Origin: Streptomyces cynarae
GTDB taxonomy: Bacteria > Actinomycetota > Actinomycetes > Streptomycetales > Streptomycetaceae
Reading direction: 5' to 3'
DNA: 64,000 bases
NCBI RefSeq assembly: GCF_025642135.1
Contig: NZ_CP106793.1
Coordinates: 7,160,001-7,224,000, forward strand
Shown here: in pieces, positions 41,496-49,782 of the stretch
Position numbering within the stretch: position 1 is the first letter of the stretch
Layout of the letters: each line of letters starts with the position of its first letter
Notes under the pieces: generated by a model
Seen by the model: the letters and a program-made list of their open reading frames with translations, nothing else
Database searches by the model: none
Told to the model about the DNA's origin: nothing
Made by a program: the position numbers and the translations under genes

Positions 41496-42380
41496 TCAGC
41501 CCTGGGCGGCCGTGGCCCGCAGGGCGATGCGGTCCTCGCCCGCGTACACGTTCATGGAGCTGCCCCGCAGGAAGCCCACCAGGGTCAGCCCGGCCTCCGC
41601 GGCCAGGTCCACGGCCAGCGAGGAGGGCGCCGACACGGCGGCGAGGACGGGGATGCCCGCCATCACGGCCTTCTGCGCCAGCTCGAAGGAGGCCCGGCCC
41701 GACACCAGCAGGATCGCGCGGGACAGCGGAAGGTCCCCGTTCTGCAGCGCGCGGCCGACCAGTTTGTCCACCGCGTTGTGCCGACCCACGTCCTCCCGTA
41801 CGTCGAGCAGCTCGCCGTCCTCGGCGAACAGGGCCGCCGCGTGCAGGCCCCCGGTCCGGTCGAAGACCCGCTGGGCCGCGCGCAGCCGGTCCGGGAGGCC
41901 CGCCAGCAGTTCCGGCTCCACCCGCACCCGGGGCGTGTCCGCGATCGGCCAGCGCGCCGTCGTACGGACCGCGTCCAGGCTGGCCTTGCCGCACAGGCCG
42001 CAGGAGGAGGTCGTGTAGACGTTGCGCTCCAGCGTGATGTCCGGGATCGCGACACCGGGCGCCGTCTTCACGTCCACCACGTTGTACGTGTTGGAGCCTC
42101 CCCCACTCTCGACTCCGCTCGAGCGGGAGGTACCCCCACCCGTGGCGCCCGCGCAGTAGACGATGTTCTGCAGGTCACGGTGGTCGCCCAGCACGCCCTC
42201 GCTGACCAGGAACCCGGCGGCGAGGGCGAAGTCGTCGCCGGGTGTGCGCATGGTGATCGCCAGCGGCTTGCCGTTGAGCCGGATCTCCAGCGGCTCCTCG
42301 GCGACCAGCGTGTCCGGCCGGGTGGAGACCGCCCCGTCCCGGATGCGGATCACCTTGCGTCGTTCCGTGACTCGTCCCAT
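41496..42380 (-). CDS. fdhD: Formate dehydrogenase accessory sulfurtransferase FdhD
   Basis: The 294-residue protein shows FdhD features: EEPLEIRLNGKPLAITMRTPGDDFALAAGFLVSEGVL, the sulfur-carrying CxxC in TSSCGLCGK (C127, C130), and DVREDVGRHNAVDKLVGRAL followed by LLVSGRASFELAQKAVMAGIPVLAAVSAPSSLAVDLA. FdhD passes sulfur to the molybdenum cofactor of formate dehydrogenase. Residues 81-94 (GGGTSRSSGVESGG) are an extra Gly/Ser loop encoded by an inserted palindromic repeat between AGAT and SNTYN. The ATG at 42380 is 7 nt after the stop of the Fe-S subunit, so fdhD is the last gene of the formate dehydrogenase operon. Confidence 0.93.
   Translation of the reverse strand: MGRVTERRKVIRIRDGAVSTRPDTLVAEEPLEIRLNGKPLAITMRTPGDDFALAAGFLVSEGVLGDHRDLQNIVYCAGATGGGTSRSSGVESGGGSNTYNVVDVKTAPGVAIPDITLERNVYTTSSCGLCGKASLDAVRTTARWPIADTPRVRVEPELLAGLPDRLRAAQRVFDRTGGLHAAALFAEDGELLDVREDVGRHNAVDKLVGRALQNGDLPLSRAILLVSGRASFELAQKAVMAGIPVLAAVSAPSSLAVDLAAEAGLTLVGFLRGSSMNVYAGEDRIALRATAAQG
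42097..42138. repeat. Palindromic repeat inserted in frame within fdhD
   Basis: The element contains CCGCTCGAGCGG (42115-42126), flanked by CCTCCC and GGGAGG-type arms and a GGTACCCCC end. I recognise it as resembling a short repeat dispersed in Streptomyces genomes. Here its length keeps the fdhD frame open. Confidence 0.65.
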
Positions 42381-42387
42381 GTCCTGA

Positions 42388-43248
42388 TCAGCCCCGGTTC
42401 TGTACGTGCTGGTAGCCGAAACGGCCCTTGATGCAGAGATTGCCATGGGTCACCGGGTTGTCGTGCGGGGAGGTGACCTTCACGATCTCATTGTCCTGCA
42501 CGTGCAGCGTGAGGTTGCAGCCCACACCGCAGTAGGCGCAGACCGTGGTGGTCCGGGTCTGCTCCGACTCGTCCCAGGTACCCGCCGCGCGCATGTCGAA
42601 CTCCGACCGGAACGACAGCGCGCCCGTCGGGCACACCTCGATGCAGTTGCCGCAGTACACACACGCCGAGTCGGTCAGCGGCGCGTCGTGTTCCACGGCG
42701 ATCCGGGCGTCGAAGCCGCGCCCGGCGACGGAGATGGCGAAGGTGTTCTGCCACTGCTCGCCGCACGCGTCCACGCACTTGTAACAGAGGATGCACTTGC
42801 CGTAGTCGCGCACGTACAGGTCGTTGTCGATCCTCGGCTGCTCGTCCACGCGGGCCGCGTCCGGGCCGAAGCGGTCCGGCTTCGCCTCGTACTCCTTGAT
42901 CCACTCGGCGGCCCCGGGCGTGGTGGACAGGTCCACCGAGGACGCGAGCAGTTCGAGCACGACCTTCCGGCTGTGCCGGGTGCGCTCGGTGCCGGTCCGC
43001 ACCTCCATGCCCGGCTCGGCCTTCCGCGAGCAGGCCGGGACGAGGGTCCTCGACCCCTCCACCTCGACCACGCAGACGCGGCAGGCGTTCTTCGGGGTGA
43101 GCGTGTCGCCCTGGCAGAGGGTCGGCACGTCCTTCCCGGCGGCACGGCACGCGTCCAGGATCGTCGAGCCCTCGGGCACCCTGACCTCCTGCCCGTCGAG
43201 GGTGAACTCGACGAGCCTGCGGGGCACCCCCAGCGGTATCGCGGTCAT
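42388..43248 (-). CDS. Formate dehydrogenase Fe-S subunit (N-terminal part of FdsA/FdhF-type alpha subunit)
   Basis: The 286-residue protein carries the clusters found at the N-terminus of NAD-dependent formate dehydrogenase alpha subunits: a 2Fe-2S domain (C45, C56, C59, C73), two 4Fe-4S sets (C152/155/158/162 and C196/199/202/206) and the 4Fe-4S set that normally sits directly before the molybdopterin domain (C237, C240, C244, C272 in CAYCGVGC and NLCIKGRFGYQHVQ). It stops there, and the catalytic domain is a separate gene at 45073-46992. Its ATG overlaps the stop of the NuoF-like gene. It should pass electrons from molybdenum to the flavin subunit. Confidence 0.88.
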   Translation of the reverse strand: MTAIPLGVPRRLVEFTLDGQEVRVPEGSTILDACRAAGKDVPTLCQGDTLTPKNACRVCVVEVEGSRTLVPACSRKAEPGMEVRTGTERTRHSRKVVLELLASSVDLSTTPGAAEWIKEYEAKPDRFGPDAARVDEQPRIDNDLYVRDYGKCILCYKCVDACGEQWQNTFAISVAGRGFDARIAVEHDAPLTDSACVYCGNCIEVCPTGALSFRSEFDMRAAGTWDESEQTRTTTVCAYCGVGCNLTLHVQDNEIVKVTSPHDNPVTHGNLCIKGRFGYQHVQNRG

Positions 43249-44486
43249 GCGTACGCCCCCAGACGGTCGATGGCGGATTCCACGGCGTTCCACGCGGTCT
43301 GCCCGAGACCGCAGATCGAGGCGTCCCGCATCGCGCGGCCGACCTCCCGGAGCAGGGCGACGTCGTCGGCGGCGTCGGCGCCCGTACGCTCCACGATCCG
43401 CTGGAGCGCCTCCTGCTGGCGCACGGTCCCCACCCGGCACGGCACGCACTGCCCGCACGACTCGTCGCGGAAGAACTGCGCGATGCGCAGCAGCAGCCGA
43501 GGAAGGGGAACCGTGTCGTCGAAGGCCATGACGACGCCCGAGCCGAGCGTCGTGCCCGCCTCTCGCGTGCCTTCGAAGGTGAGCGGGATGTCCAGCTCGT
43601 CGGGGCGTACGAAACCGCCGGCCGCACCGCCCAGCAGCACCGCGCGCAGCCGCTCCCGCGCACCCGCGAGCGTCAGCAGTTCGCCGAGCGTGGCGCCGAA
43701 CGGAAGCTCGTAGACGCCCGGCCGCTCCACACTGCCCGACACGCAGAACAGCTTCGGCCCTGTGGACGTCTCCGTGCCGATCGCCGCGTACGCGGACGCG
43801 CCCATCGTGAGGATCGGCAGCACATTGACCAGGGTCTCGACGTTGTTCTCCACCGTCGGCTTGCCGAACAGGCCCTTCTCCACGGGGAACGGCGGCTTGG
43901 AGCGCGGCTCGCCCCGGTACCCCTCGATGGAGTTGAACAGGGCCGTCTCCTCCCCGCAGATGTAGGCGCCCGCCCCGCGCCTGATCTCGATGTCGAAGGC
44001 GTATCCCTGGCCGAGGACGTCGTCACCGAGCAGGCCCCGCGCGCGTGCCTGCGCCAGGGCGTGCTCCAGGCGCAGCAGCGCCCGCGGGTACTCGCCGCGC
44101 AGATACAGGTAGCCCCGGTGCGCTCCGACCGCGTACCCCGCGACCGTCATCGCCTCGACGAGCGCGTACGGGTCGCCCTCCATCAGCACGCGGTCCTTGA
44201 AGGTGCCCGGCTCCGACTCGTCGGCGTTGCACACGAGATAGTGCGGGTGGTCGGGCTGGGACGCGGTGGCCTGCCACTTGCGGCCGGTGGGGAAGGCCGC
44301 GCCGCCACGCCCGAGCAGACCGGAGTCGGTGACCTCTCGGATCACCCCGGCCGGGCCGAGTGCGAAGGCCCGGCGCAGGGCGGTGTAGCCGCCGCGGGCG
44401 CGGTAGTCGTCCAGGGAGGACGGATCGACGACGCCGACGCGGTGCAGCAGCCTCAACGACGGGTCTCCGGCCTGGGGCACCGCCAT
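43245..44486 (-). CDS. NuoF/FdsB-like flavin (FMN, NADH-binding) subunit
   Basis: The 413-residue protein has the NuoF set: GLLGRGGAAFPTGRKW (FMN/NADH), GAGAYICGEETALFNSIEGYRGEPRSKPPFPVEKGLFGKPTVENNVETL, and a 4Fe-4S motif ESCGQCVPCRVG with a final Cys in SICGLGQ. In NAD-dependent formate dehydrogenases this subunit (FdsB) reduces NAD+. The ATG at 44486 lies 34 nt inside the preceding gene, which suggests translational coupling. Confidence 0.9.
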   Translation of the reverse strand: MAVPQAGDPSLRLLHRVGVVDPSSLDDYRARGGYTALRRAFALGPAGVIREVTDSGLLGRGGAAFPTGRKWQATASQPDHPHYLVCNADESEPGTFKDRVLMEGDPYALVEAMTVAGYAVGAHRGYLYLRGEYPRALLRLEHALAQARARGLLGDDVLGQGYAFDIEIRRGAGAYICGEETALFNSIEGYRGEPRSKPPFPVEKGLFGKPTVENNVETLVNVLPILTMGASAYAAIGTETSTGPKLFCVSGSVERPGVYELPFGATLGELLTLAGARERLRAVLLGGAAGGFVRPDELDIPLTFEGTREAGTTLGSGVVMAFDDTVPLPRLLLRIAQFFRDESCGQCVPCRVGTVRQQEALQRIVERTGADAADDVALLREVGRAMRDASICGLGQTAWNAVESAIDRLGAYA

Positions 44487-45076
44487 CGCCGCCTCCGGCT
44501 CCTCCGGCGCCGAGTCGGGCGCGGTGGCGGCGAGGACGGCCCCTCCACCGTCCCCGGCGCCGACACCGCCGTACGCACCGGGTCACCCGCCCTGATCGCG
44601 AGTGCCGCCGGGGCGCGTTCGCACAGACCCAGGCACGGGCTGCGCTCGACGCTCACTCCGCTGCCCGGGCCGAGCCGCGCCTCGACACCGGCGCACAACT
44701 CGCCCGCCCCGGCGGCCGTGCAGGCCAGGTCCGTGCAGACGTGCAGCACGGTCGCCGGGCGGGGCCCGACCGAGAACATCGCGTAGAACGTCGCCACGCC
44801 GTACGCCTCGGCCGGCGGCACGGTCAGCCGCCGGCACAGGTAGTCGAGGCCGCCCTCGCTGATCCAGCCGACCCGGTCGTTGAGCGCGTGCAGCCCCGGC
44901 AACAGCAGGTCGCGGCGGTCCCGGGCCGCGCGCCCGCCGCGGGCCCACCTCAGGTCGGCGTCCGTACGGTCGGCGCCCTCCCACGAGGACTCCGGCGGGC
45001 CCAACAGGGCGTCGACGGCCGCCCGTTCCTCGTCCGTCGGCTTGCTGTCACCGAAGTGCAGGTCCACTTGCGTCAC
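44453..45076 (-). CDS. NuoE/FdsG-like 2Fe-2S subunit
   Basis: The 207-residue protein has a NuoE-type N-terminal helical part (LLPGLHALNDRVGWISEGGLDYLCRRLTVPPAEAYGVATFYAMFSVGP) and a thioredoxin-like 2Fe-2S domain with cysteines in HVCTDLACTAAG and RSPCLGLCERAPAAL. It is the FdsG-like subunit joined to the NuoF-like protein. The GTG at 45076 overlaps the stop of the catalytic subunit as GTGA. The last ~30 residues are Arg/Pro-rich and overlap the next gene, so they are probably not structured. Confidence 0.88.
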   Translation of the reverse strand: MTQVDLHFGDSKPTDEERAAVDALLGPPESSWEGADRTDADLRWARGGRAARDRRDLLLPGLHALNDRVGWISEGGLDYLCRRLTVPPAEAYGVATFYAMFSVGPRPATVLHVCTDLACTAAGAGELCAGVEARLGPGSGVSVERSPCLGLCERAPAALAIRAGDPVRTAVSAPGTVEGPSSPPPRPTRRRRSRRRRWRCPRPETRR

Positions 45077-46992
45077 CTCACGATGGTTGCGACGGGCAGC
45101 TTCTCGATCCGGATCGCCGACGCCTTGAACTCCGCCGTGCCCGCGATCGGGCAGTTCGCCTCGATCGTCAGCTGGTTGGTGTCCACCTCGTCGGGGAAGT
45201 GCATCGTCATGAAGGCGAGTCCGGGCCTGAGGCCGGTGTCGACCCACACCGGGGCGACCACGGACCCGCGCCGCGAGGCCACCCGCACCTCCTCGCCGAC
45301 GACGACCCCGTAGCGCTCGGCGTCCTCCGGGCAGAGCTCCACGTACTCGCCGCGCCGGAGCGGGGAGGCGTAACCGCCGCTCTGCACCCCGGTGTTGTAC
45401 GAGTCGAGCCGCCGCCCGGTGGTCAACCGGATCGGGTACTGCTCGTCGGTGAGGTCGACGGGCGGGTCGTGCCGGACGATCCCGAACGGCGCGGGCGCGC
45501 CACGCCTTTCCGGATCCGTGTCCCACAACCGACCGTGCAGGTAGGTGGGTTCGAGCCGGTCCGTGCTCGGACACGGCCACTGGATGCCCTGGTGCTCCTC
45601 CAGGCGCGCGTACGTCATCCCGTAGTGGTCCGGCGACACCGACCGCAGCTCGTTCCACACGGCCTGCGCGTCGGCGTACTTCCACTCGTGGCCGAGGCGT
45701 GCCGCCAGGTCGCAGAGGATGTCGATGTCCTCACGCGCCTCACCGGGCGGCGTGACCGCACGCCGCACCCGCTGCACCCGGCGCTCGCTGTTCGTCGTCG
45801 TGCCCTCGGTCTCCGCCCAGCCCGCCGTCGCCGGCAGCACCACGTCCGCCAGCTCGGCGGTCTTCGTCAGGAAGATGTCCTGCACGACGAGGAAGTCGAG
45901 CTGCCGCAGCCGCCGCACGGCCTGCTCGCTGTCCGCCTCCGACTGCGCCGGGTTCTCCCCGATGCAGTAGACCGCCCGGAGCGAGCCCTCCTCCATCGCC
46001 TCGAACATCTCCGTCAGGTTCAGACCGTAGTGCGGCTGGATGACGGTGTCCCAGGCGGACTCGAACCGGTGGCGCGCCTCGGGGTCGAGGATGTCCTGGA
46101 AGCCGGGCAGACGGTTCGGGATCGCCCCCATGTCGCCGCCGCCCTGCACGTTGTTCTGGCCGCGCAGAGGCTGCAGCCCGGAGCCGTAGCGGCCCACGTG
46201 ACCGGTGAGCAGCGACAGGTTGATCAGGGCGCGGACGTTGTCGGTGCCGTTGTGGTGTTCGGTGATGCCGAGGGTCCAGCACAGCTGGGCGCGCTCGGCG
46301 CGGGCGTAGGCGTGGGCCAGCTCGCGGATGGCGCGGGCCGGTACGCCCGTCACCTTCTCGGCGAGCGACAGCGTCCACGGCTCGACCAGCGCCTCGTACT
46401 CCTCGAAGCCGGTGGTGGCCCGCGCCACGAACGCCTCGTTGACCAGGCCCGCGTGGATGATCTCGCGGCCGATCGCGTGCGCCATCGGGATGTCCGTGCC
46501 GACGTTGAGACCGAGCCAGCTCTCCGCCCACTCGGCGGTGGACGTGCGACGCGGGTCGACGGCGTACATCCGCGCGCCGTTCCTGATGCCCTTCAGCACG
46601 TGCTGGAAGAAGATCGGGTGCGCGAAGCGGGCGTTGGAGCCCCACATCACGATGACGTCGGTGTGCTCGACCTCCTCGTACGACGACGTCCCGCCGCCCG
46701 AGCCGAACGCCGCCGACAGGCCCGCGACGCTCGGGGCGTGACAGGTGCGGTTGCAGGAGTCGACGTTGTTGGTGCCCATCACCACCCGCGCGAACTTCTG
46801 CGCCACGTAGTTCATCTCGTTGGTCGCGCGGGCGCAGGAGAACATGCCGAACGCGCCGCGGTTGCGGGTGAGGCCCCGGGCGGTGCGGTCCAGCGCCTCC
46901 TGCCACGTCGCCGGGCGGAAGGGCTCGTCCCGGGAGTCCCGGACGAGCGGGTGGGTGAGCCGGGTGTAGGTCTTCGGTTCGCGTTTCCTCAT
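45073..46992 (-). CDS. Formate dehydrogenase catalytic (molybdopterin) subunit, lacking the N-terminal Fe-S part
   Basis: The 639-residue protein begins RLTHPLVRDSRDEPFRPATWQEALDRTARGL, exactly where the molybdopterin domain follows the N-terminal 4Fe-4S segment in single-chain homologues. NNVDSCNRTCHAPSVAG contains the molybdenum-ligand Cys (C84) followed by catalytic His (H85); selenocysteine is not used. VMWGSNARFAHPI, GGGDMGAIPNRLPG, YCIGENPAQSEAD and the C-terminal molydopterin-binding part (RLTTGRRLDSYNTGVQSGG) are all present. It oxidises formate to CO2. The start overlaps the stop of the ketopantoate-reductase-like gene as ATGA. Confidence 0.9.
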   Translation of the reverse strand: MRKREPKTYTRLTHPLVRDSRDEPFRPATWQEALDRTARGLTRNRGAFGMFSCARATNEMNYVAQKFARVVMGTNNVDSCNRTCHAPSVAGLSAAFGSGGGTSSYEEVEHTDVIVMWGSNARFAHPIFFQHVLKGIRNGARMYAVDPRRTSTAEWAESWLGLNVGTDIPMAHAIGREIIHAGLVNEAFVARATTGFEEYEALVEPWTLSLAEKVTGVPARAIRELAHAYARAERAQLCWTLGITEHHNGTDNVRALINLSLLTGHVGRYGSGLQPLRGQNNVQGGGDMGAIPNRLPGFQDILDPEARHRFESAWDTVIQPHYGLNLTEMFEAMEEGSLRAVYCIGENPAQSEADSEQAVRRLRQLDFLVVQDIFLTKTAELADVVLPATAGWAETEGTTTNSERRVQRVRRAVTPPGEAREDIDILCDLAARLGHEWKYADAQAVWNELRSVSPDHYGMTYARLEEHQGIQWPCPSTDRLEPTYLHGRLWDTDPERRGAPAPFGIVRHDPPVDLTDEQYPIRLTTGRRLDSYNTGVQSGGYASPLRRGEYVELCPEDAERYGVVVGEEVRVASRRGSVVAPVWVDTGLRPGLAFMTMHFPDEVDTNQLTIEANCPIAGTAEFKASAIRIEKLPVATIVR

Positions 46993-47960
46993 GCGGCGCT
47001 CCTCAGCGCGAGCAGGTCCGAGATGGCGTGCACGGTCCGCAGGGTGGGCACCTCGACGCCGGTGATCTCCGCCAGCTCGACGACGGCCGCGAGGAGTACG
47101 TCGAGTTCGAGCGGTTTGCCGCGCTCCAGGTCCTGGAGCGTGGAGGTGCGGTGGTCGCCGACCCGCTCGGCGCCCGCGAGGCGCCGTTCGATGGAGACGC
47201 CGACCGTGCAGCCGAGGGCCTCGGCGACCGTGAGCGTCTCGCGCATCATGATCTCGATGACCCTGCGGGTGCCGCCGTGCAGGCACATCTGCCGCATGGT
47301 GGCGCGGGCCAGCGCGCTGATCGGGTTGAAGGAGATGTTGCCGAGCAGCTTGACCCAGATGTCGCTGCGCAGGTCAGGCTCGACCGGGCACTTCAGGCCG
47401 CCCGCCCGCATCGCCTCACCGAAGGCCAGACAGCGCTCGGAGATGCTGCGGTCCGGCTCGCCGACGGAGAACCGGGTGCCTTCCAAGTGCCGTACGACAC
47501 CGGGGCCTTCGAGTTCTGTCGCCGCGTACACCACGCAGCCGATGGCCCGTTCCGGCGCGAGCACCGCACTGACCGCGCCGTCGGGGTCCACGCTGTCCAG
47601 GCGACGGCCGTCGTAGGGGCCGCCGTGGCGGTGGAAGTACCACCAGGGGATGCCGTTCTGGGCGGCCACGACCGCCGTCGTGCTGTGCAGGAGAGGCTCG
47701 ATCAGCGGCCCGCACGCCGCGTACGAGTTGGCCTTCAGTCCCAGGAACACATAGTCGACCGGGCCGATCTCGGCAGGGTCGTCGGTGGCGTGGGCGTGCG
47801 CGGTGAAGTCGCCGCGCGGGCTGCGCACCCGCACTCCGTGCCGCCTCATGGCCGCCAGATGCGGTCCACGGGCGATGAGGTGCACATCGGCGCCCGCACG
47901 GTGCAGCGCGGCGCCGACGTAGGCGCCGATCGCACCGGCGCCGAGAACTGCGACTTTCAC
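46989..47960 (-). CDS. 2-dehydropantoate 2-reductase (ApbA/PanE)-family protein
   Basis: The 323-residue protein starts VKVAVLGAGAIGAYVGAALHRAGADVHLIARG, the NADPH-binding motif of ketopantoate reductases. It has the catalytic Lys region LRSDIWVKLLGNISFNPISALARATM and the terminal ERGKPLELDVLLAAVVELAEITGVEVPTLRTVHAI typical of the family. It is the first gene of the formate dehydrogenase operon, which suggests a role on a small 2-oxo acid rather than pantothenate. The GTG at 47960 has GGAG 8 nt upstream; the frame upstream of it is not conserved. Confidence 0.87.
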   Translation of the reverse strand: MKVAVLGAGAIGAYVGAALHRAGADVHLIARGPHLAAMRRHGVRVRSPRGDFTAHAHATDDPAEIGPVDYVFLGLKANSYAACGPLIEPLLHSTTAVVAAQNGIPWWYFHRHGGPYDGRRLDSVDPDGAVSAVLAPERAIGCVVYAATELEGPGVVRHLEGTRFSVGEPDRSISERCLAFGEAMRAGGLKCPVEPDLRSDIWVKLLGNISFNPISALARATMRQMCLHGGTRRVIEIMMRETLTVAEALGCTVGVSIERRLAGAERVGDHRTSTLQDLERGKPLELDVLLAAVVELAEITGVEVPTLRTVHAISDLLALRSAA

Positions 47961-48044
47961 AGGAACACTCCGTTCGGTCGAGGGAGTACCGCGGAGGTGG
48001 CAAGAACTGCCGGAGAGGGGTCGATACGGGATGTCGACGAAATA

Positions 48045-48054
48045 TTGTCTACAG
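48045..48054. promoter_or_regulatory. Candidate GntR site TTGTCTACAG in the formate divergent region
   Basis: TTGTCTACAG is a near-palindromic GntR/FadR-like half-site pair. It lies between the divergent ketopantoate-reductase-like and MFS genes. Its reverse complement CTGTAGACAA shares CTGTAGAC with the region upstream of the GntR gene at 50818. Confidence 0.4.
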
Positions 48055-48196
48055 TATGGAAGTTGGCTCGGCAAGGGTCCGTGCAGCACCGGAAACCGGG
48101 CGGCACGACCGTTCGGCGCATCCTGGATACCGCTCACCGCATACGGTCGACCCGCAGGGTTCTCAACTCCCGTCCGCCTTCCTACTGTTCGGGATC

Positions 48197-49528
48197 ATGA
48201 GCCCTCCTGTCGCACCCCCGGGATGGAGCCGCTGGCTGGTGCCGCCCGCCGCCCTCTCCGTCCACCTGTCCATCGGCCAGGCCTACGCCTGGAGCGTGTT
48301 CAAGCCGCCGCTCGAATCCGCCCTGCACCTCAGCGGCACCCAGAGCGCGCTGCCCTTCCAGCTCGCCATCGTGATGCTCGGGCTGTCGGCCGCGTTCGGC
48401 GGCACGCTCGTCGAACGCAACGGCCCGCGCTGGGCCATGACCGTCGCCCTGGTCTGCTTCTCCACCGGCTTCCTGATCTCCGCGCTGGGCGCGCAGACAC
48501 AGCAGTACTGGCTGATCGTCCTCGGCTACGGGTTCGTCGGCGGCATCGGCCTCGGCATCGGCTACATCTCGCCCGTCTCCACCCTGATCAAGTGGTTCCC
48601 GGACCGGCCCGGCATGGCCACCGGCATCGCCATCATGGGCTTCGGCGGCGGCGCGCTCATCGCCTCACCGTGGTCGGCGCAGATGCTCCAGTCCTTCGGC
48701 TCCGACCACTCCGGGATCGCGCTCGCCTTCCTGGTGCACGGCCTGTCGTACGCCGTCTTCATGTCGCTCGGCGTCCTGCTGGTACGGGTGCCGCGCAGCG
48801 AGGACCGTGAAGGCGCGGCCGCCGGGCCGAGCGCCTTCGAAGGGGTGCAGGTCTCCGCCCGGAGCGCCGTGCGCACCCCGCAGTTCTGGTGCCTGTGGAT
48901 CGTGCTCTGCATGAACGTGACCGCCGGCATCGGCATCCTCGAGAAGGCCGCCCCCATGATCACGGACTTCTTCGCGGACACCTCCACCCCGGTCTCGGCC
49001 TCCGCGGCGGCCGGCTTCGTCGCCCTGCTGTCGGCGGCCAACATGGCGGGCCGGATCGGCTGGTCGTCGGCCTCCGACCTGATCGGCCGCAAGAACGTCT
49101 ACCGCGTCTATCTGGGCGCCGGCGCGATCATGTACCTGCTCATCGCGTCGTTCGGCGACTCGTCCAAGCCGCTGTTCATCCTCTGTGCGCTGGTGATCCT
49201 CTCCTTCTACGGCGGCGGCTTCGCGACCATCCCCGCCTATCTGAAAGACCTGTTCGGCGCGTACCAGGTCGGCGCGATCCACGGCCGGCTGCTCACCGCC
49301 TGGTCGACCGCCGGGGTCCTCGGGCCGCTGATCGTCAACTGGATCGCAGACCACCAGAAGGAAGCCGGAAAGCACGGGTCGTCCCTCTACGGACTGTCCT
49401 TCATGATCATGATCGGGCTGCTCGTCGTCGGCTTCGCCGCCAACGAGCTGGTCCGGCCCGTCCACCCCCGCCACCACGTCCCCGCACCGAAGGAGGCCGC
49501 CGATGGCCGCCGAGAGCAGCCCGCCTGA
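48197..49528 (+). CDS. OFA-family (oxalate/formate antiporter-type) MFS transporter
   Basis: The 443-residue protein has 12 predicted transmembrane segments. It begins RWLVPPAALSVHLSIGQAYAWSVFKPPLESALHLSGTQSALPF, a characteristic OFA-family N-terminus, and has GIGYISPVSTLIKWFPDRPGMATGIAIMGFGGGALI and TAGIGILEKAAPMI. Divergence from a formate dehydrogenase operon suggests uptake of formate, oxalate or a related anion. The ATG at 48197 is used, as upstream sequence contains the regulatory region. The next small gene overlaps its end by 26 nt. Confidence 0.9.
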   Translation: MSPPVAPPGWSRWLVPPAALSVHLSIGQAYAWSVFKPPLESALHLSGTQSALPFQLAIVMLGLSAAFGGTLVERNGPRWAMTVALVCFSTGFLISALGAQTQQYWLIVLGYGFVGGIGLGIGYISPVSTLIKWFPDRPGMATGIAIMGFGGGALIASPWSAQMLQSFGSDHSGIALAFLVHGLSYAVFMSLGVLLVRVPRSEDREGAAAGPSAFEGVQVSARSAVRTPQFWCLWIVLCMNVTAGIGILEKAAPMITDFFADTSTPVSASAAAGFVALLSAANMAGRIGWSSASDLIGRKNVYRVYLGAGAIMYLLIASFGDSSKPLFILCALVILSFYGGGFATIPAYLKDLFGAYQVGAIHGRLLTAWSTAGVLGPLIVNWIADHQKEAGKHGSSLYGLSFMIMIGLLVVGFAANELVRPVHPRHHVPAPKEAADGRREQPA

Positions 49529-49631
49529 CCGGCGTCCCCTGATCGCCCTCGCCTGGGTGTGGGTCGGGGCGCCGCTGGGCTACGGCCTGTACGAGCTCGT
49601 CCTGAAGGCCAAGCAGCTCTTCACCGGCTGA
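49503..49631 (+). CDS. MFS transporter small subunit (42 residues)
   Basis: A very short gene overlapping the end of the OFA transporter in another frame. It encodes a cytoplasmic N-terminus PPDRRPLIALAW and one transmembrane helix, LAWVWVGAPLGYGLYELVLK, with the end KAKQLFTG. Small subunits of this type accompany OFA-family MFS proteins in many actinomycetes. The ATG at 49503 lies 26 nt before the transporter stop, so it is probably translated by coupling. Confidence 0.7.
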   Translation: MAAESSPPDRRPLIALAWVWVGAPLGYGLYELVLKAKQLFTG

Positions 49632-49782
49632 CACTGCGAGGCACATCCTCGGGCGTCCGAAGAACTGCGGGAAGCCGACAAGCCGGGCGCCCCATTCCTG
49701 TCGTTTCACCTGCCGCCCTACCCGTGAGTCACTGATCAGACTGGTGGATCCCGACACCCACGGCAACGAGGGGGAACCACCC

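Noticed and set aside
42115..42126. CCGCTCGAGCGG as a regulatory operator
   Set aside because: It lies within fdhD and is part of a larger palindromic repeat, so a dispersed repeat explains it better.
49503..49631. Dismissing the 42-residue frame as a chance overlap
   Set aside because: It has a good ATG, one clear transmembrane helix and the position of known OFA-type small subunits, so I kept it as a gene.
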